A stretch of 46,839 nucleotides of DNA. It comes from SURF-24 sp964537965 (GTDB lineage: Bacteria > Bacteroidota > Ignavibacteria > Ignavibacteriales > SURF-24). The notes below the pieces were generated by a model that saw only the letters and a program-made list of their open reading frames with translations, did no database searches and had not been told where the DNA came from. Each line of letters opens with the position of its first letter. The first letter of the stretch is position 1. The stretch lies in the NCBI GenBank assembly GCA_964537965.1, contig CAZIDB010000003.1:1-46839 (forward strand), in the 5' to 3' direction. Below are positions 15,539 through 24,987 of the stretch, piece by piece. Both the position numbers and the translations under genes were made by a program.

Positions 15539-15868
15539 TTATCTTCTGTTTCCACCGAAAGAGGATCTGTTAAAGCCGCCGCCGCCGCCAGGTCTGCGGT
15601 TTTGTCCGCCGCCGCGTCTGTCATCAGTCTTTGGCCGGGCTTCATTAACAGTAATTTTCTGTCCTTTAAGATCTGCTGTATTTAATTCTTTAATTGCGGT
15701 TTGAGCTTCATTCTTGTTTACCATTTCAACAAAACCAAAACCTTTTGAAGTACCGGAAAAAATATCACGGATAACTTTTGAGCTTTTAACCTGACCGAAT
15801 GTTGAAAATAATTTTTCCAGATCTGCCTCTGTAGCTTCTTTGGATAAGTTGCCAACGAAAATGTTCAT
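15539..15868 (-). CDS. RRM-domain RNA-binding protein
   Basis: 109 residues: one RNA recognition motif (1-80) with RNP2 IFVGNL and RNP1 KGFGFVEM, then an Arg/Gly-rich tail (RRGGGQNRRPGGGGGF). Such small RRM proteins are frequent in cyanobacteria and Bacteroidota and bind single-stranded RNA, often induced by cold; induction here is not shown. AAAGGA lies 8 nt before the ATG. The upstream space to 16117 (minus-strand leader and promoter) is AT-rich without a gene. Confidence 0.9.
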   Translation of the reverse strand: MNIFVGNLSKEATEADLEKLFSTFGQVKSSKVIRDIFSGTSKGFGFVEMVNKNEAQTAIKELNTADLKGQKITVNEARPKTDDRRGGGQNRRPGGGGGFNRSSFGGNRR

Positions 15869-16117
15869 TTGATTTTCCTTTATTTAATTTGTTATGAAAA
15901 AAAATTTTTTTGAGGCTAATTATTTTATTGGATTAGGATATTAGTAACAACAATAAAGGAAGAATGATTGAAAATTATTGAAGTACACGCTTATTCAATT
16001 ATAATTTAGCTGTTCATTTAATTTAATTAAACCGCCGGTGGCAAGTACGGGTATCGGTTTGAAGTAAATTTCAATCTCAATTTATGATTTTAAAGTAAAA
16101 TTGACAACATAATAATT

Positions 16118-16146
16118 CCGGGTGTAAAGTTTTTCTTTACATCCGG
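16118..16146 (-). terminator. Terminator hairpin after DUF1579 gene
   Basis: Twelve-bp stem CCGGGTGTAAAG / CTTTACATCCGG with one G-U pair and a TTTTT loop, 9 nt beyond the stop codon of the minus-strand gene. The following U-tract is poor. Confidence 0.55.
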
Positions 16147-16154
16147 AACTATCG

Positions 16155-16724
16155 TTATTTTTTTCTTGAATATTTAATTTCCAGCGATTTAGATTCTTTC
16201 CCGTCTTGTTCGTTGTACATTTCAGTAATAGAATTGTCTTTGTCTATTATTTTAATCGTTTGACGGATTTTGACCTCCTTACCCAATGGATCCGTAGTAG
16301 TACCATTATAATTTAATGTTTTGGATGCTTCGTCATAGGTTCCTTCAAGATACATAATCCCGGTTCCCATATTATCAACCCAAGTTGCAAAAAATACTTT
16401 TCTTGCATTATCATAACCATCAATACCAAGTCCGTTCATCGTCATTCCCATAAAATTTCCTGTGAATTTGGTTTGAAAATATCTTCCTTCAAGTATTGAT
16501 TCGGTAACAGAGGTCCCTTCGGATTTCATTGGCGGTTGAGAAGGATCCATCCAGGATGAGATTTCACAATTCCATTCACCAACATTATTTGCAAGAATCT
16601 TATGCATCTCGCCGGGAGTCATGTAATCCTGCCAGGCTTTCATCATATCCTGATCCTGGGCTAATACGGAAACTGAAGAAGCAAGAGAAATAAACAGAAT
16701 AAAAATTCCCAGAAATTTTTTCAT
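16155..16724 (-). CDS. Secreted DUF1579 family protein
   Basis: 189 residues with a Sec signal peptide (1-22, ending VSVLAQ). The rest fits DUF1579: VGEWNCEISSWMDPSQPP, GRYFQTKF, NGLGIDGYDNARKVFFATWV, DNMGTGIMYLEGTYDE. The fold is lipocalin-like by appearance; role unknown, probably periplasmic. GCGGAGG precedes the ATG. Confidence 0.8.
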   Translation of the reverse strand: MKKFLGIFILFISLASSVSVLAQDQDMMKAWQDYMTPGEMHKILANNVGEWNCEISSWMDPSQPPMKSEGTSVTESILEGRYFQTKFTGNFMGMTMNGLGIDGYDNARKVFFATWVDNMGTGIMYLEGTYDEASKTLNYNGTTTDPLGKEVKIRQTIKIIDKDNSITEMYNEQDGKESKSLEIKYSRKK

Positions 16725-16796
16725 AATACCTCCGCTAAAATAAAATGAATTTTATGACTAATTGAATGCTGTATTATATTAAAAGAATAAAATCAA

Positions 16797-17435
16797 TTAA
16801 TCAATGAAAATTTCATTTATGTCGTTTAAAACTTTAGTGCCGCATTTCAGTAGTGTATTCCTGCACTGGTGCCCGTTTGCAATAAGAATACAATCAGCCC
16901 CGATTTCTTTTGCAACATCATAGTCGTGAACAGTATCCCCTATTAGAACGGCTTCTTCTTCCTTAAGCTCAAGTCTGCGGATTAAATTCAAACCGAGTTC
17001 AACTTTACTTGTAGCATAAATATGATCAAGTCCAACAAGGTGAGAGAAATAAGGAGTTAAATTATAATGCTCAACAATTTCCACGAGTGTGTGCTGGGAA
17101 TATGCCGAAAGTATGGACTGACCTTTTCCCAATTTGGAAATTTTTTCAAGGATATCTCTTGCCCCCGGGTGAAGAGTCGATTCTGACTTTCTTGCCTCGT
17201 ACTCATCCATCCATTCCTTACCGACCTTTTCAAATGATTCAACAGAAAAATCAAATCCTACTTTTGCATAATAATCGCTTACCGGAAAAGTAAATATGTT
17301 TTTATAATCATCAATGGTTAATTGGTTTATATTGCGCTTCCTTAATAATCCGTTCATAATGTTTACGCAAAGTTCTACATCATTAAATAAGGTGCCATTC
17401 CAATCCCAGATTATGTGTTTATAATTCTTAATCAT
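16797..17435 (-). CDS. HAD-family hydrolase (phosphoglycolate phosphatase-like)
   Basis: 212 residues. Motif I IIWDWNGTLF has the nucleophile D11, but the usual second Asp (DxD) is Asn (DWN). Motif II is SILSAYS, motif III K in TSKVELG, motif IV VLIGDTVHDYDVA. The helical cap between motifs I and II fits the Gph-like subfamily 1. The D-to-N change is common in a WDWNGT subgroup and need not abolish activity. Substrate unknown. Divergent from the carboxypeptidase gene, sharing 172 bp of upstream DNA. Confidence 0.83.
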   Translation of the reverse strand: MIKNYKHIIWDWNGTLFNDVELCVNIMNGLLRKRNINQLTIDDYKNIFTFPVSDYYAKVGFDFSVESFEKVGKEWMDEYEARKSESTLHPGARDILEKISKLGKGQSILSAYSQHTLVEIVEHYNLTPYFSHLVGLDHIYATSKVELGLNLIRRLELKEEEAVLIGDTVHDYDVAKEIGADCILIANGHQCRNTLLKCGTKVLNDINEIFID

Positions 17436-17607
17436 ATTAAATTATTTTGTTAGTGTGCATTAATGATTTATTTTAATTTAAACTTAATTGCGGACGAGTT
17501 GAAAATCAATCGGCATAAAAATTTACCTAAGAATAATTTTACCAAAGATAAAAAGCAAAATTATTTATATTTTGAAACTACTGTTTTACAAAATAACCGA
17601 GAATTAA

Positions 17608-20262
17608 ATGAACAAGACGTTGATTACTTTATTTTTCTTATTGGTTACATTAACCATCACAGGGCAGAATTATAAAAAGGTGAAATATTATTTTAATGAT
17701 TCAAATGATCTGAAAAGGATTAGTTTACTTGGAGTAGCTGTTGATGACGGAAAAATTGATGTAAAGGAAAAATCCCTTACAGTGTTTATTAGTGATGATG
17801 AGTTTAGAAAATTGTCTCAGCTTAATTTACAAAGTGAGATCATTATTGATGACTGGTACAAAGAGTATAAAAAACTATCCGCACAGGATTTTGTAGATGA
17901 AAACCTCGTCCTGCAAAAAAGCCGGGAGATTTATGGTGTTAAAAGTTTTGGCTATGGCTCAATGGGCGGGTTTTACACGTTGCAGGAAATACTGAACAAG
18001 CTTGATACAATGTTTTTAAATTATCCCGACATAATTACACAAAAATTCCAGATTGGAACTACCGTAGAGAACAGACCCATTTATGCAATAAAGATTTCTG
18101 ATAACCCGAATGTAAACGAAGAAGAACCGGAAGTTTTTTTTAGTGCATTAACACACGCAAGAGAACCGGAGGGTATGATGGTTGTAATGTACTATTTGTA
18201 CTACCTGCTTGAAAATTACGGAACAGATCCCGAAGTAACTTATCTTGTAAATAACCGGCATATCTATTTTGTGCCTGTAGTTAATCCTGACGGATATGAG
18301 TATAACAGGATTACAAATCCTTCCGGCGGAGGTATGTATCGTAAAAACAAGAGAAGTCCTAATGGTATTGATTTGAATAGAAATTTCGGTTATAAGTGGG
18401 GATATGATAATTCGGGTTCAAGTAATGATCCTGCAGATGAAACTTACAGAGGAGCATCTGCTTTTTCAGAACCTGAAACTCAGGCCATAAGAGATTTTTG
18501 CCTTGCACATAATTTTAAAACCGCACTTAATTATCACACGTATGGCAACTTATTAATTTTCCCATGGGGATATGTCAATCAGGAAACAGAAGACTCATCT
18601 TACTTTAGAGAATTCGCAGGTGATATGACTAAATTTAATAATTATACCTGGGGAACAAGCGGCGGAGTTCTTTATAATACAAACGGAGATTCAGATGACT
18701 GGATGTACGGTGAACAAACAGCTAAGTCAAAAATTTTATCTATGACACCGGAAGTTGGCTCAACAGGTTTCTGGCCGGTCAAATCTCTTATTTTTCCGTT
18801 GGCTGAAGAAAATTTAAAACCAAATCTATATTTAACATGGGTTGCAGGCGGATATGTTTCTTTAAAATCATATTCTCTCAGTCAGCAATATTTTAATCCT
18901 GGAGATGAAGCACAGTTAACGGTAAAAATAAAAAATAAAGGTCTGGCAAATTCAGATAATATCTCAGTTCAGTTAAAAGCGCTTTCACAGGATGTGTACG
19001 CAACCAACACTGTACAGAATATTAATCAAATTGGTTCAGGTGAAGAATTTAGTTTAGAGACTCCTTTTAGTTTTTCAATTTCACAGAATATCTCATCTGT
19101 TAAAAAAGTAAACTTGCTTTTAGCAGTTTATAACGGTTCAGTTACAATGGCAGAAGATACAATAAGTTTCACCATCGGAACTCCACAGTATTTCTTTAAT
19201 GATACGACTGATAACCTTACAACTTTATGGAATGTAAATACCTGGTCTGCTACAACTTCTGTATATTATTCGGCGCCAAATTGTTATACGGATAGTAAGA
19301 ATGGGTTATATGCAAACAATGCTAACAATTCAATTACCATAAAGAATGAAGTTGACCTTAACCAGGCTCATAACCCCACGCTAAGTTTTTATACGAAATA
19401 TGATATTGAATCCCAGTGGGATTACGGACAGGTTAAATTCTCAACAAATAATGGTTCAAGTTGGTTTAGTTTACCAGGTAAATATAACCATTTGGGTACC
19501 GGTTCATTTCAGCCAAACAACGAATATCTTTACGACGGAAAGAAAGATGAATGGGTTAGAGAAGAAATTGATCTTTCTTCCTTAGCAGGTAAAAAGATTA
19601 AAATGCGATTTGAATTTCATTCTGATTCGTACGAGCAGAGAGACGGCTGGTATGTTGATGATATCGAAATTTACCAGTATATGATTCTTCCTGTTGAATT
19701 GTCATCTTTTACAGCAGCAGCAAGTGAAAATTCAGTTCTGCTAAATTGGTCTACAGCAACTGAAATTAATAACCAGGGATTTTTTATCCAGAGGTCATCT
19801 GATAAACTTAACTGGAACAACCTCCAGTTCATAAACGGAAAAGGTACCACAAGTAATTATTCTGATTATCAATATGTGGATAGATCTCCGTTAAATGGAA
19901 AATCGTATTACAGGTTAATACAACAGGATTTGGATGGAACACAAAAAATTCTCAAATCAATTGAAGTAAACTTTACGGTAAAAATAAAATTTTCACTTGA
20001 ACAAAATTACCCGAATCCTTTTAACCCGGTTACGGTTATAAAATACTCGGTACCTAACAGCAATTCTGAAAATGGAATGAAAGTGCAGCTTAAGGTATAT
20101 GATCTGCTTGGAAATGAAGTTGCTGTTTTAGTTAATGGATTTAATCAACCAGGAAATTACAGTGTTAAATTTAGTGCTCAGCAATTACCTTCGGGCATCT
20201 ACATATATCAGTTGAAAGCCGGGGAATTTTTAACATCAAGAAAAATGACAGTAGTAAAATAA
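17608..20262 (+). CDS. Secreted M14 zinc carboxypeptidase with type IX sorting domain
   Basis: 884 residues. A signal peptide (1-19) and propeptide are followed by a peptidase M14 domain (about 115-420) with zinc ligands H183, E186 (THAREPEG) and H310 (NYHTYG), substrate-binding DLNRNFG, and catalytic E382 (MTPEVGS). Then come a CARDB-like beta domain (about 430-520), an immune-inhibitor-A-like jelly-roll (about 530-690; GWYVDDIEIY) and a C-terminal Por-type sorting domain from F795 (SLEQNYPNPFNP), ending SRKMTVVK. This is a surface-attached or secreted protease exported by the type IX system. The ATG at 17608 gives a good signal peptide. Confidence 0.92.
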   Translation: MNKTLITLFFLLVTLTITGQNYKKVKYYFNDSNDLKRISLLGVAVDDGKIDVKEKSLTVFISDDEFRKLSQLNLQSEIIIDDWYKEYKKLSAQDFVDENLVLQKSREIYGVKSFGYGSMGGFYTLQEILNKLDTMFLNYPDIITQKFQIGTTVENRPIYAIKISDNPNVNEEEPEVFFSALTHAREPEGMMVVMYYLYYLLENYGTDPEVTYLVNNRHIYFVPVVNPDGYEYNRITNPSGGGMYRKNKRSPNGIDLNRNFGYKWGYDNSGSSNDPADETYRGASAFSEPETQAIRDFCLAHNFKTALNYHTYGNLLIFPWGYVNQETEDSSYFREFAGDMTKFNNYTWGTSGGVLYNTNGDSDDWMYGEQTAKSKILSMTPEVGSTGFWPVKSLIFPLAEENLKPNLYLTWVAGGYVSLKSYSLSQQYFNPGDEAQLTVKIKNKGLANSDNISVQLKALSQDVYATNTVQNINQIGSGEEFSLETPFSFSISQNISSVKKVNLLLAVYNGSVTMAEDTISFTIGTPQYFFNDTTDNLTTLWNVNTWSATTSVYYSAPNCYTDSKNGLYANNANNSITIKNEVDLNQAHNPTLSFYTKYDIESQWDYGQVKFSTNNGSSWFSLPGKYNHLGTGSFQPNNEYLYDGKKDEWVREEIDLSSLAGKKIKMRFEFHSDSYEQRDGWYVDDIEIYQYMILPVELSSFTAAASENSVLLNWSTATEINNQGFFIQRSSDKLNWNNLQFINGKGTTSNYSDYQYVDRSPLNGKSYYRLIQQDLDGTQKILKSIEVNFTVKIKFSLEQNYPNPFNPVTVIKYSVPNSNSENGMKVQLKVYDLLGNEVAVLVNGFNQPGNYSVKFSAQQLPSGIYIYQLKAGEFLTSRKMTVVK

Positions 20263-20294
20263 TTAACTGGTATAAAATTTAAAGAGTAATTTTA

Positions 20295-20352
20295 ACTAAG
20301 TTGGAATCGGGAAGAATAACCCGGTACCGACTTAGTCCTATTTTTCTTTTAA
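20295..20352 (+). terminator. Terminator after the M14 peptidase gene
   Basis: Outer stem ACTAAGT (20295-20301) / ACTTAGT (20330-20336), inner stem CGGG / CCCG, followed by CCTATTTTTCTTTT. Located 33 nt past the stop codon. Confidence 0.65.
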
Positions 20353-20413
20353 GGAGTGAAATAACGGTTATTTTAAGAGAATTTGCCGGTTAAGGGCTTA
20401 AAGTATAAATCCC

Positions 20414-20444
20414 TTGCTTATTCAGATATTATTGCTTAGCTTTG
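20414..20444 (+). promoter_or_regulatory. Promoter of rimP-nusA-infB operon
   Basis: TTG (20414-20416), exactly 20 nt, then TAGCTTTG (20437-20444), i.e. TTG-N20-TAnnTTTG. The expected start at about 20450 leaves a leader of only about 34 nt. Confidence 0.65.
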
Positions 20445-20455
20445 AAACGTGAATT

Positions 20456-20477
20456 CGCCCCTTAGAGGGCGTTTTTT
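20456..20477 (+). terminator. Terminator-like hairpin in the rimP leader
   Basis: CGCCC (20456-20460), loop CTTAGA, GGGCG (20467-20471), then TTTTTT (20472-20477), only 6 nt before the rimP ATG. It lies downstream of the predicted promoter, so it is an attenuator or a 5'-stabilising hairpin rather than the end of the previous gene, which has its own terminator. Confidence 0.65.
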
Positions 20478-20483
20478 ATTACT

Positions 20484-20936
20484 ATGAATATATTACTTAA
20501 AAACATAACCGAATTTGCCGACCGGATAACCCAAGATTTGGACCTGCTTCTTATTGACGTTATAATTCGTGGAGATGAAAGAAACAGAGTCATTGAGATA
20601 TTTATTGATGGTGAAATAGGTATATCGGCTGAGACTTGTGCGGAAGTTAGCAATAAGATAAAAGAAATGATAGATGAACAGAATCTGGTTAAAGGCAAAT
20701 ACCGGCTTGAAGTGTCTTCACCTGGCATAGACAGATCCCTTAAATTCCTGAAACAATACCCCAAGCATATTAAAAGAAAATTTGAAGTTGTTTATCTGGA
20801 AGGTGAATCGACAGTTAAACTTATGGCAAACCTGTTGAAAGTGGACGGAGAAGATCTTTTCTTTTTCGACGGGAAAAAAGAATTGGCAATAAATTTCAAC
20901 AAAATAAAGTCAGCTAAAGTACAAATCAGTTTTTGA
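20484..20936 (+). CDS. rimP: Ribosome maturation factor RimP
   Basis: 150 residues, standard RimP length. The protein is needed for 30S subunit maturation. The N-terminal alpha/beta domain contains the conserved VSSPGIDRSLK at about residues 74-84, with KGKYRLEV before it; the C-terminal SH3-like domain follows. First gene of the classical rimP-nusA-infB-rbfA-truB cluster. No Shine-Dalgarno is visible, because the T-tract of the leader hairpin occupies that position. Confidence 0.92.
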   Translation: MNILLKNITEFADRITQDLDLLLIDVIIRGDERNRVIEIFIDGEIGISAETCAEVSNKIKEMIDEQNLVKGKYRLEVSSPGIDRSLKFLKQYPKHIKRKFEVVYLEGESTVKLMANLLKVDGEDLFFFDGKKELAINFNKIKSAKVQISF

Positions 20937-20951
20937 ACTGGAGGATAGAAT

Positions 20952-22199
20952 ATGAACAGTGAAATAGTAGAATCGTTTTCCGCGATGGTTAGAGAAAAGA
21001 GCATCGACAAGGATGTTCTTGCCGGAATTATCGAGGAAATATTTGGTATAATGGTAAAGAAAAAATATGGACTTGAAGCAAAGCATGAAGTTGTTGTTAA
21101 TATGGATAAGGGTGATATAGAAATATTTCTTGAAAAACAGATTGTTGATACGGTTGTTGATCCTAATACCGAAATTGGTATTGACGAACTTAATAAACGC
21201 GGGAATGATGAAGAACTTGAAGTTGGCGAAGCTTTTGTTGAAAAACTTGAACTGAACTCATTTGGTAGAAGACTGATTAACCTTGCAAGGCAAAGCCTTA
21301 ACCAGAAGATAAGAGAAATTGAAAAAGATGTTGTATATAACGAGTACAGTGATATGCTCGGTGAAATTGTTGTTGGCGATATTTACCAGGTTAGAAAGAA
21401 TGATATCTTAGTTAACCATAACAAGAATGAACTAATCCTTCCGCGTAATGAACAGATACCAAGAGAAAAATACAGGAAAGGTGAAACAGTTAGAGCAATT
21501 GTTAAAGAAGTTAAGAAAACTCCTAACGGACCGGTTATAATAATTTCACGTGCAGATAATCTTTTCCTCCAGAGATTATTTGAAATTGAAATTCCTGAAA
21601 TCTACGACGGAGTTATTGAAATAAAGAGCATTGCAAGAGAACCCGGTGAAAGAGCTAAAGTTGCTGTTGAATCCCAGGATACAAGAATTGATGCCGTGGG
21701 CGCATGCGTTGGAATGAAAGGCGTTCGTATTCACGCAATTGTTAGAGAACTTAATAATGAAAACATAGATGTAATTAATTACTCGGCAGAACCGGAAGTT
21801 TATATTTTGCGGTCGTTGGCTCCCGCAAAGCTTAAATCTATTTCAATTGATAAAAAGAATAAAAAAGCAACCATAGTTGCAGATAGTGATCAGGTTTCTA
21901 TTATTGTTGGAAGAGGTGGAGTTAATATTCGCCTTGCCATTAAACTTACCGGTTATGAAATTGATGTTATAAGAGAAGAAAAAGCTTACGAGGATTACGA
22001 AGAAGATATTGAACTGGTTGATCTTAAAGAAGAACTTGGTGATGATGTTGTTGAAATACTTATTAATCATCGTTTCGATACGGCAATTGAAGTTCTTACT
22101 GCAACACCGGAGAAACTAAAGGAAATTACAGAACTTAGTGAAGAAAAATTAACTGAAGTAATTGATATAATTAAAAACCAGTTCGAAGAAGAAGAATAA
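20952..22199 (+). CDS. nusA: Transcription termination/antitermination factor NusA
   Basis: 415 residues: N-terminal RNA-polymerase-binding domain (1-125), S1 domain (about 133-200), two KH domains (about 205-345; VGMKGVRIHAIVRELNNENI and VGRGGVNIRLAIKLTG) and a short C-terminal helix-hairpin segment. GGAGG lies upstream of the ATG, 15 nt after rimP. Lacks the long C-terminal acidic repeats of the E. coli protein. Known in E. coli to control its own operon through leader attenuation, which is relevant to the hairpin before rimP. Confidence 0.95.
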   Translation: MNSEIVESFSAMVREKSIDKDVLAGIIEEIFGIMVKKKYGLEAKHEVVVNMDKGDIEIFLEKQIVDTVVDPNTEIGIDELNKRGNDEELEVGEAFVEKLELNSFGRRLINLARQSLNQKIREIEKDVVYNEYSDMLGEIVVGDIYQVRKNDILVNHNKNELILPRNEQIPREKYRKGETVRAIVKEVKKTPNGPVIIISRADNLFLQRLFEIEIPEIYDGVIEIKSIAREPGERAKVAVESQDTRIDAVGACVGMKGVRIHAIVRELNNENIDVINYSAEPEVYILRSLAPAKLKSISIDKKNKKATIVADSDQVSIIVGRGGVNIRLAIKLTGYEIDVIREEKAYEDYEEDIELVDLKEELGDDVVEILINHRFDTAIEVLTATPEKLKEITELSEEKLTEVIDIIKNQFEEEE

Positions 22200-22269
22200 T
22201 TAATTACAGATTTACAATTACAGTAACTCTTTTTGTTGTAATTGAAAATCTGAAAGCTAAAGGAAAGAT

Positions 22270-24987
22270 ATGTCCGAAGACCTAAAATCAAAAAAACTGA
22301 GAATCTACAAATTTGCATCGGAATTTAATCTGTCCGCAGATTCTTTAGTTGAATTCCTACAGAAAAAAGGTTACGACGTTAAATCTCATATGTCCGCTCT
22401 TACAGATGAAATGATCGCTGATGTTCAGAATCATTTTAAGAAGGATATTGAAAAAGCTGAGAAACACTATCGTAAAATTTCGGAATTCCAGAAGAAAAGA
22501 ACTGAAAGAGCTGAACACGAAAAGAAAGATGAAGTTGCGGCAGAAGAAGCTCCTGTTATTACAGAACCCACTGCTGATGTTGAAGAACCTGTAGTTGAAG
22601 AAGTGATTGAGGAAGTTCAACAGGTTGAGGAACAAGCTCCGGTTGAAGAAGTTGTTGTTGAAGAAAAAGTTGTTGAAGCCGAGCCAGAAATTGAAGTAGT
22701 CCTTCCGGTTGTCGAGGAAGTTCCTGTACAAGAAATTGTTGTAGAACAGGAAAAACCTGAAGTAGTAGTCTTCCAGACTAAATCCGAGAAAGAAGTAAAA
22801 CAGCGCAAAGGTCTTACAATAATCGGTAAGATTGATCTTGGCAAGGATACTAAAAAGGAAAAAGCAAAAGCTCCTGCTGAAAAACCAGTCAAAGAAGCTG
22901 CACCGGAAAAAACTAAAGCAGCAGAAGAACGAGTAACTGAAAAAGCAACTGTTTCTAAAGAAGAAGCTGACCAGGAAGCCGCTAAAAAGAAAAAGAAAAA
23001 ACCCAAAGCTAAGAAGAAAGTAAAAACAGAAACCGTTGAAGACCCGGCAACTGCGGTAAAAAAGAAAAAATTTAAACGTATAGAAGTCGATTCAAAAGAA
23101 GTTGAAGAAGCAATAAAAAGGACGATGCTTAGCATTGAAGATTCGGCCGTTGCCGAGCGCGCTTCAACAAGAAAGAGGAAGAAGAAAGAAAAACTTGAAA
23201 TACAGGAGAAGAAATTAGAGGAACAGCTTGCAGAACAATCAAAGATTAAAGTAACTGAATACATCCAGGTTAATGAACTGGCAAATTTAATGCACGTTTC
23301 TGTAAGCGAAGTAATTCAAAAATGTATTGGTCTTGGTTTAATGGTTTCAATAAATCAACGTCTTGATCTGGAAACAATTACACTTGTTGCCGATGAATTC
23401 GGTTTTGAAGTTGAATCCCAGGAAGAATATTCATCCGATGAACTTGCAGATATTCCTGATGAAGGATCGACATTAAAATTCCGTCCGCCGGTTGTAACCA
23501 TTATGGGTCACGTTGATCATGGAAAAACATCTTTGCTTGACAGGATAAGACAAACAAATGTTGTTGCAGGCGAATCCGGAGGCATAACCCAGCACATTGG
23601 TGCATACCAGGTTCAGGTTAACGGAAAATTCATAACATTTTTAGATACTCCCGGTCACGAAGCATTTACAGCAATGCGTGCCCGTGGCGCTAACGCAACA
23701 GATATTGTTGTGCTTGTTGTTGCAGCAGATGATGCGGTAATGCCTCAGACAGTTGAAGCAATAAACCATGCACAGGCTGCAAATGTGCCTATTATAATTG
23801 CAATAAATAAAATTGATAAACCCGGCAGCAACATTGACAAAATAAGACAACAGCTTGCCGATAGAAATATTCTTGTTGAAGACTGGGGTGGTAAATACCA
23901 GTGCGTACAGCTTTCTGCTAAAACAGGCGTTAACATTGATGAATTACTTGAGAAAATTTTGCTTGAAGCTGAAGTGCTTGATCTTAAGGCAAATCCTGAC
24001 AGGCATGCGCGCGGAACCGTACTTGAAGCCCAGCTTGATAAAGGGCGTGGAATAACGGCAACTGTGCTTGTACAAAAAGGCACATTAAAAATTGGTGATC
24101 CGTTTGTTGCAGGGGTTAACCATGGTCGTGTTCGTGCAATGTTTGACGAAAGGAATAATAAAGTTATTGTTGCAACACCTTCCACACCGGTGTTGGTTCT
24201 TGGCTTTGAAGGCGCCCCACAGGCAGGAGATACATTTGTGATTGTAGATTCTGAAAGAGCAGCAAGAGAAGTAAGTATTAAGCGCCAGCAGTTGAAACGT
24301 GAACAGGACCAGAGACAGATGAGACATATTACTCTTGATGAAATTGCTCATCAGATTAGTATTGGCGGCGTTAAAGAATTGCCGTTGATTGTTAAAGGTG
24401 ATGTGGACGGTTCTGTAGAAGCGCTGTCTGATTCTTTAATGAAATTATCTACCGAAGAGGTGATTGTTAAAGTTATACACAAAGGTGTTGGTCAGATATC
24501 CGAGGGTGACGTTTTATTAGCTACTGCATCCAAAGCCATTATAATCGGATTCCATGTAAGGCCAAATATAAATGCCCGTAAACTTGCAGAATCAGAAAAA
24601 GTGGACATAAGACTTTACAACGTAATTTATGATACCATAAATGAAATTAAGTCTGCACTTGAAGGATTATTATCACCGGTTATCTCTGAAGAAATAACTG
24701 CTTCTGTTGAAGTAAGAGAAATCTTTAAGGTTCCAAAAGTGGGAACAGTGGCCGGTTGTTATGTGCTTGAAGGAAAGATTCAAAGAATAAATAAAATAAG
24801 ACTTATCAGGCAGGGCATCGTTACTTTCGAAGGTGATCTTGCTTCTCTTAAACGCTTTAAGGATGATGTTAAAGAAGTTGATGCCGGTTACGAATGCGGT
24901 TTAAGCATACATAACTTTAACGATATTAAAATTGGTGATATAGTAGAATCTTATAAATTAATTGAAACGAAAAAGAAATTATCATAA
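22270..24987 (+). CDS. infB: Translation initiation factor IF-2
   Basis: 905 residues. An IF2-N module (1-60) is followed by a long low-complexity charged linker (about 70-300: Glu/Val-rich then Lys/Ala-rich) and a second IF2-N domain (about 325-375). The GTPase starts with G1 GHVDHGKT (413-420), with DTPGHEAF (G3) and NKIDKP (G4), then domains II-IV. Delivers initiator tRNA to the 30S subunit. The stop overlaps the rbfA start by 1 nt (TAATG). Confidence 0.96.
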   Translation: MSEDLKSKKLRIYKFASEFNLSADSLVEFLQKKGYDVKSHMSALTDEMIADVQNHFKKDIEKAEKHYRKISEFQKKRTERAEHEKKDEVAAEEAPVITEPTADVEEPVVEEVIEEVQQVEEQAPVEEVVVEEKVVEAEPEIEVVLPVVEEVPVQEIVVEQEKPEVVVFQTKSEKEVKQRKGLTIIGKIDLGKDTKKEKAKAPAEKPVKEAAPEKTKAAEERVTEKATVSKEEADQEAAKKKKKKPKAKKKVKTETVEDPATAVKKKKFKRIEVDSKEVEEAIKRTMLSIEDSAVAERASTRKRKKKEKLEIQEKKLEEQLAEQSKIKVTEYIQVNELANLMHVSVSEVIQKCIGLGLMVSINQRLDLETITLVADEFGFEVESQEEYSSDELADIPDEGSTLKFRPPVVTIMGHVDHGKTSLLDRIRQTNVVAGESGGITQHIGAYQVQVNGKFITFLDTPGHEAFTAMRARGANATDIVVLVVAADDAVMPQTVEAINHAQAANVPIIIAINKIDKPGSNIDKIRQQLADRNILVEDWGGKYQCVQLSAKTGVNIDELLEKILLEAEVLDLKANPDRHARGTVLEAQLDKGRGITATVLVQKGTLKIGDPFVAGVNHGRVRAMFDERNNKVIVATPSTPVLVLGFEGAPQAGDTFVIVDSERAAREVSIKRQQLKREQDQRQMRHITLDEIAHQISIGGVKELPLIVKGDVDGSVEALSDSLMKLSTEEVIVKVIHKGVGQISEGDVLLATASKAIIIGFHVRPNINARKLAESEKVDIRLYNVIYDTINEIKSALEGLLSPVISEEITASVEVREIFKVPKVGTVAGCYVLEGKIQRINKIRLIRQGIVTFEGDLASLKRFKDDVKEVDAGYECGLSIHNFNDIKIGDIVESYKLIETKKKLS

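Noticed and set aside
17463..17675. 70-codon plus-strand frame before the carboxypeptidase
   Set aside because: Overlaps the carboxypeptidase signal peptide in another frame and has no recognisable features.
20263..20483. Possible tRNA (metY-like) before rimP
   Set aside because: No acceptor stem or TPsiC-like sequence could be found; the region is explained by terminator, promoter and hairpin.
22617..23264. 215-codon minus-strand frame opposite infB
   Set aside because: Ser/Phe/Thr-rich low-complexity shadow of the Glu/Lys-rich IF-2 linker.
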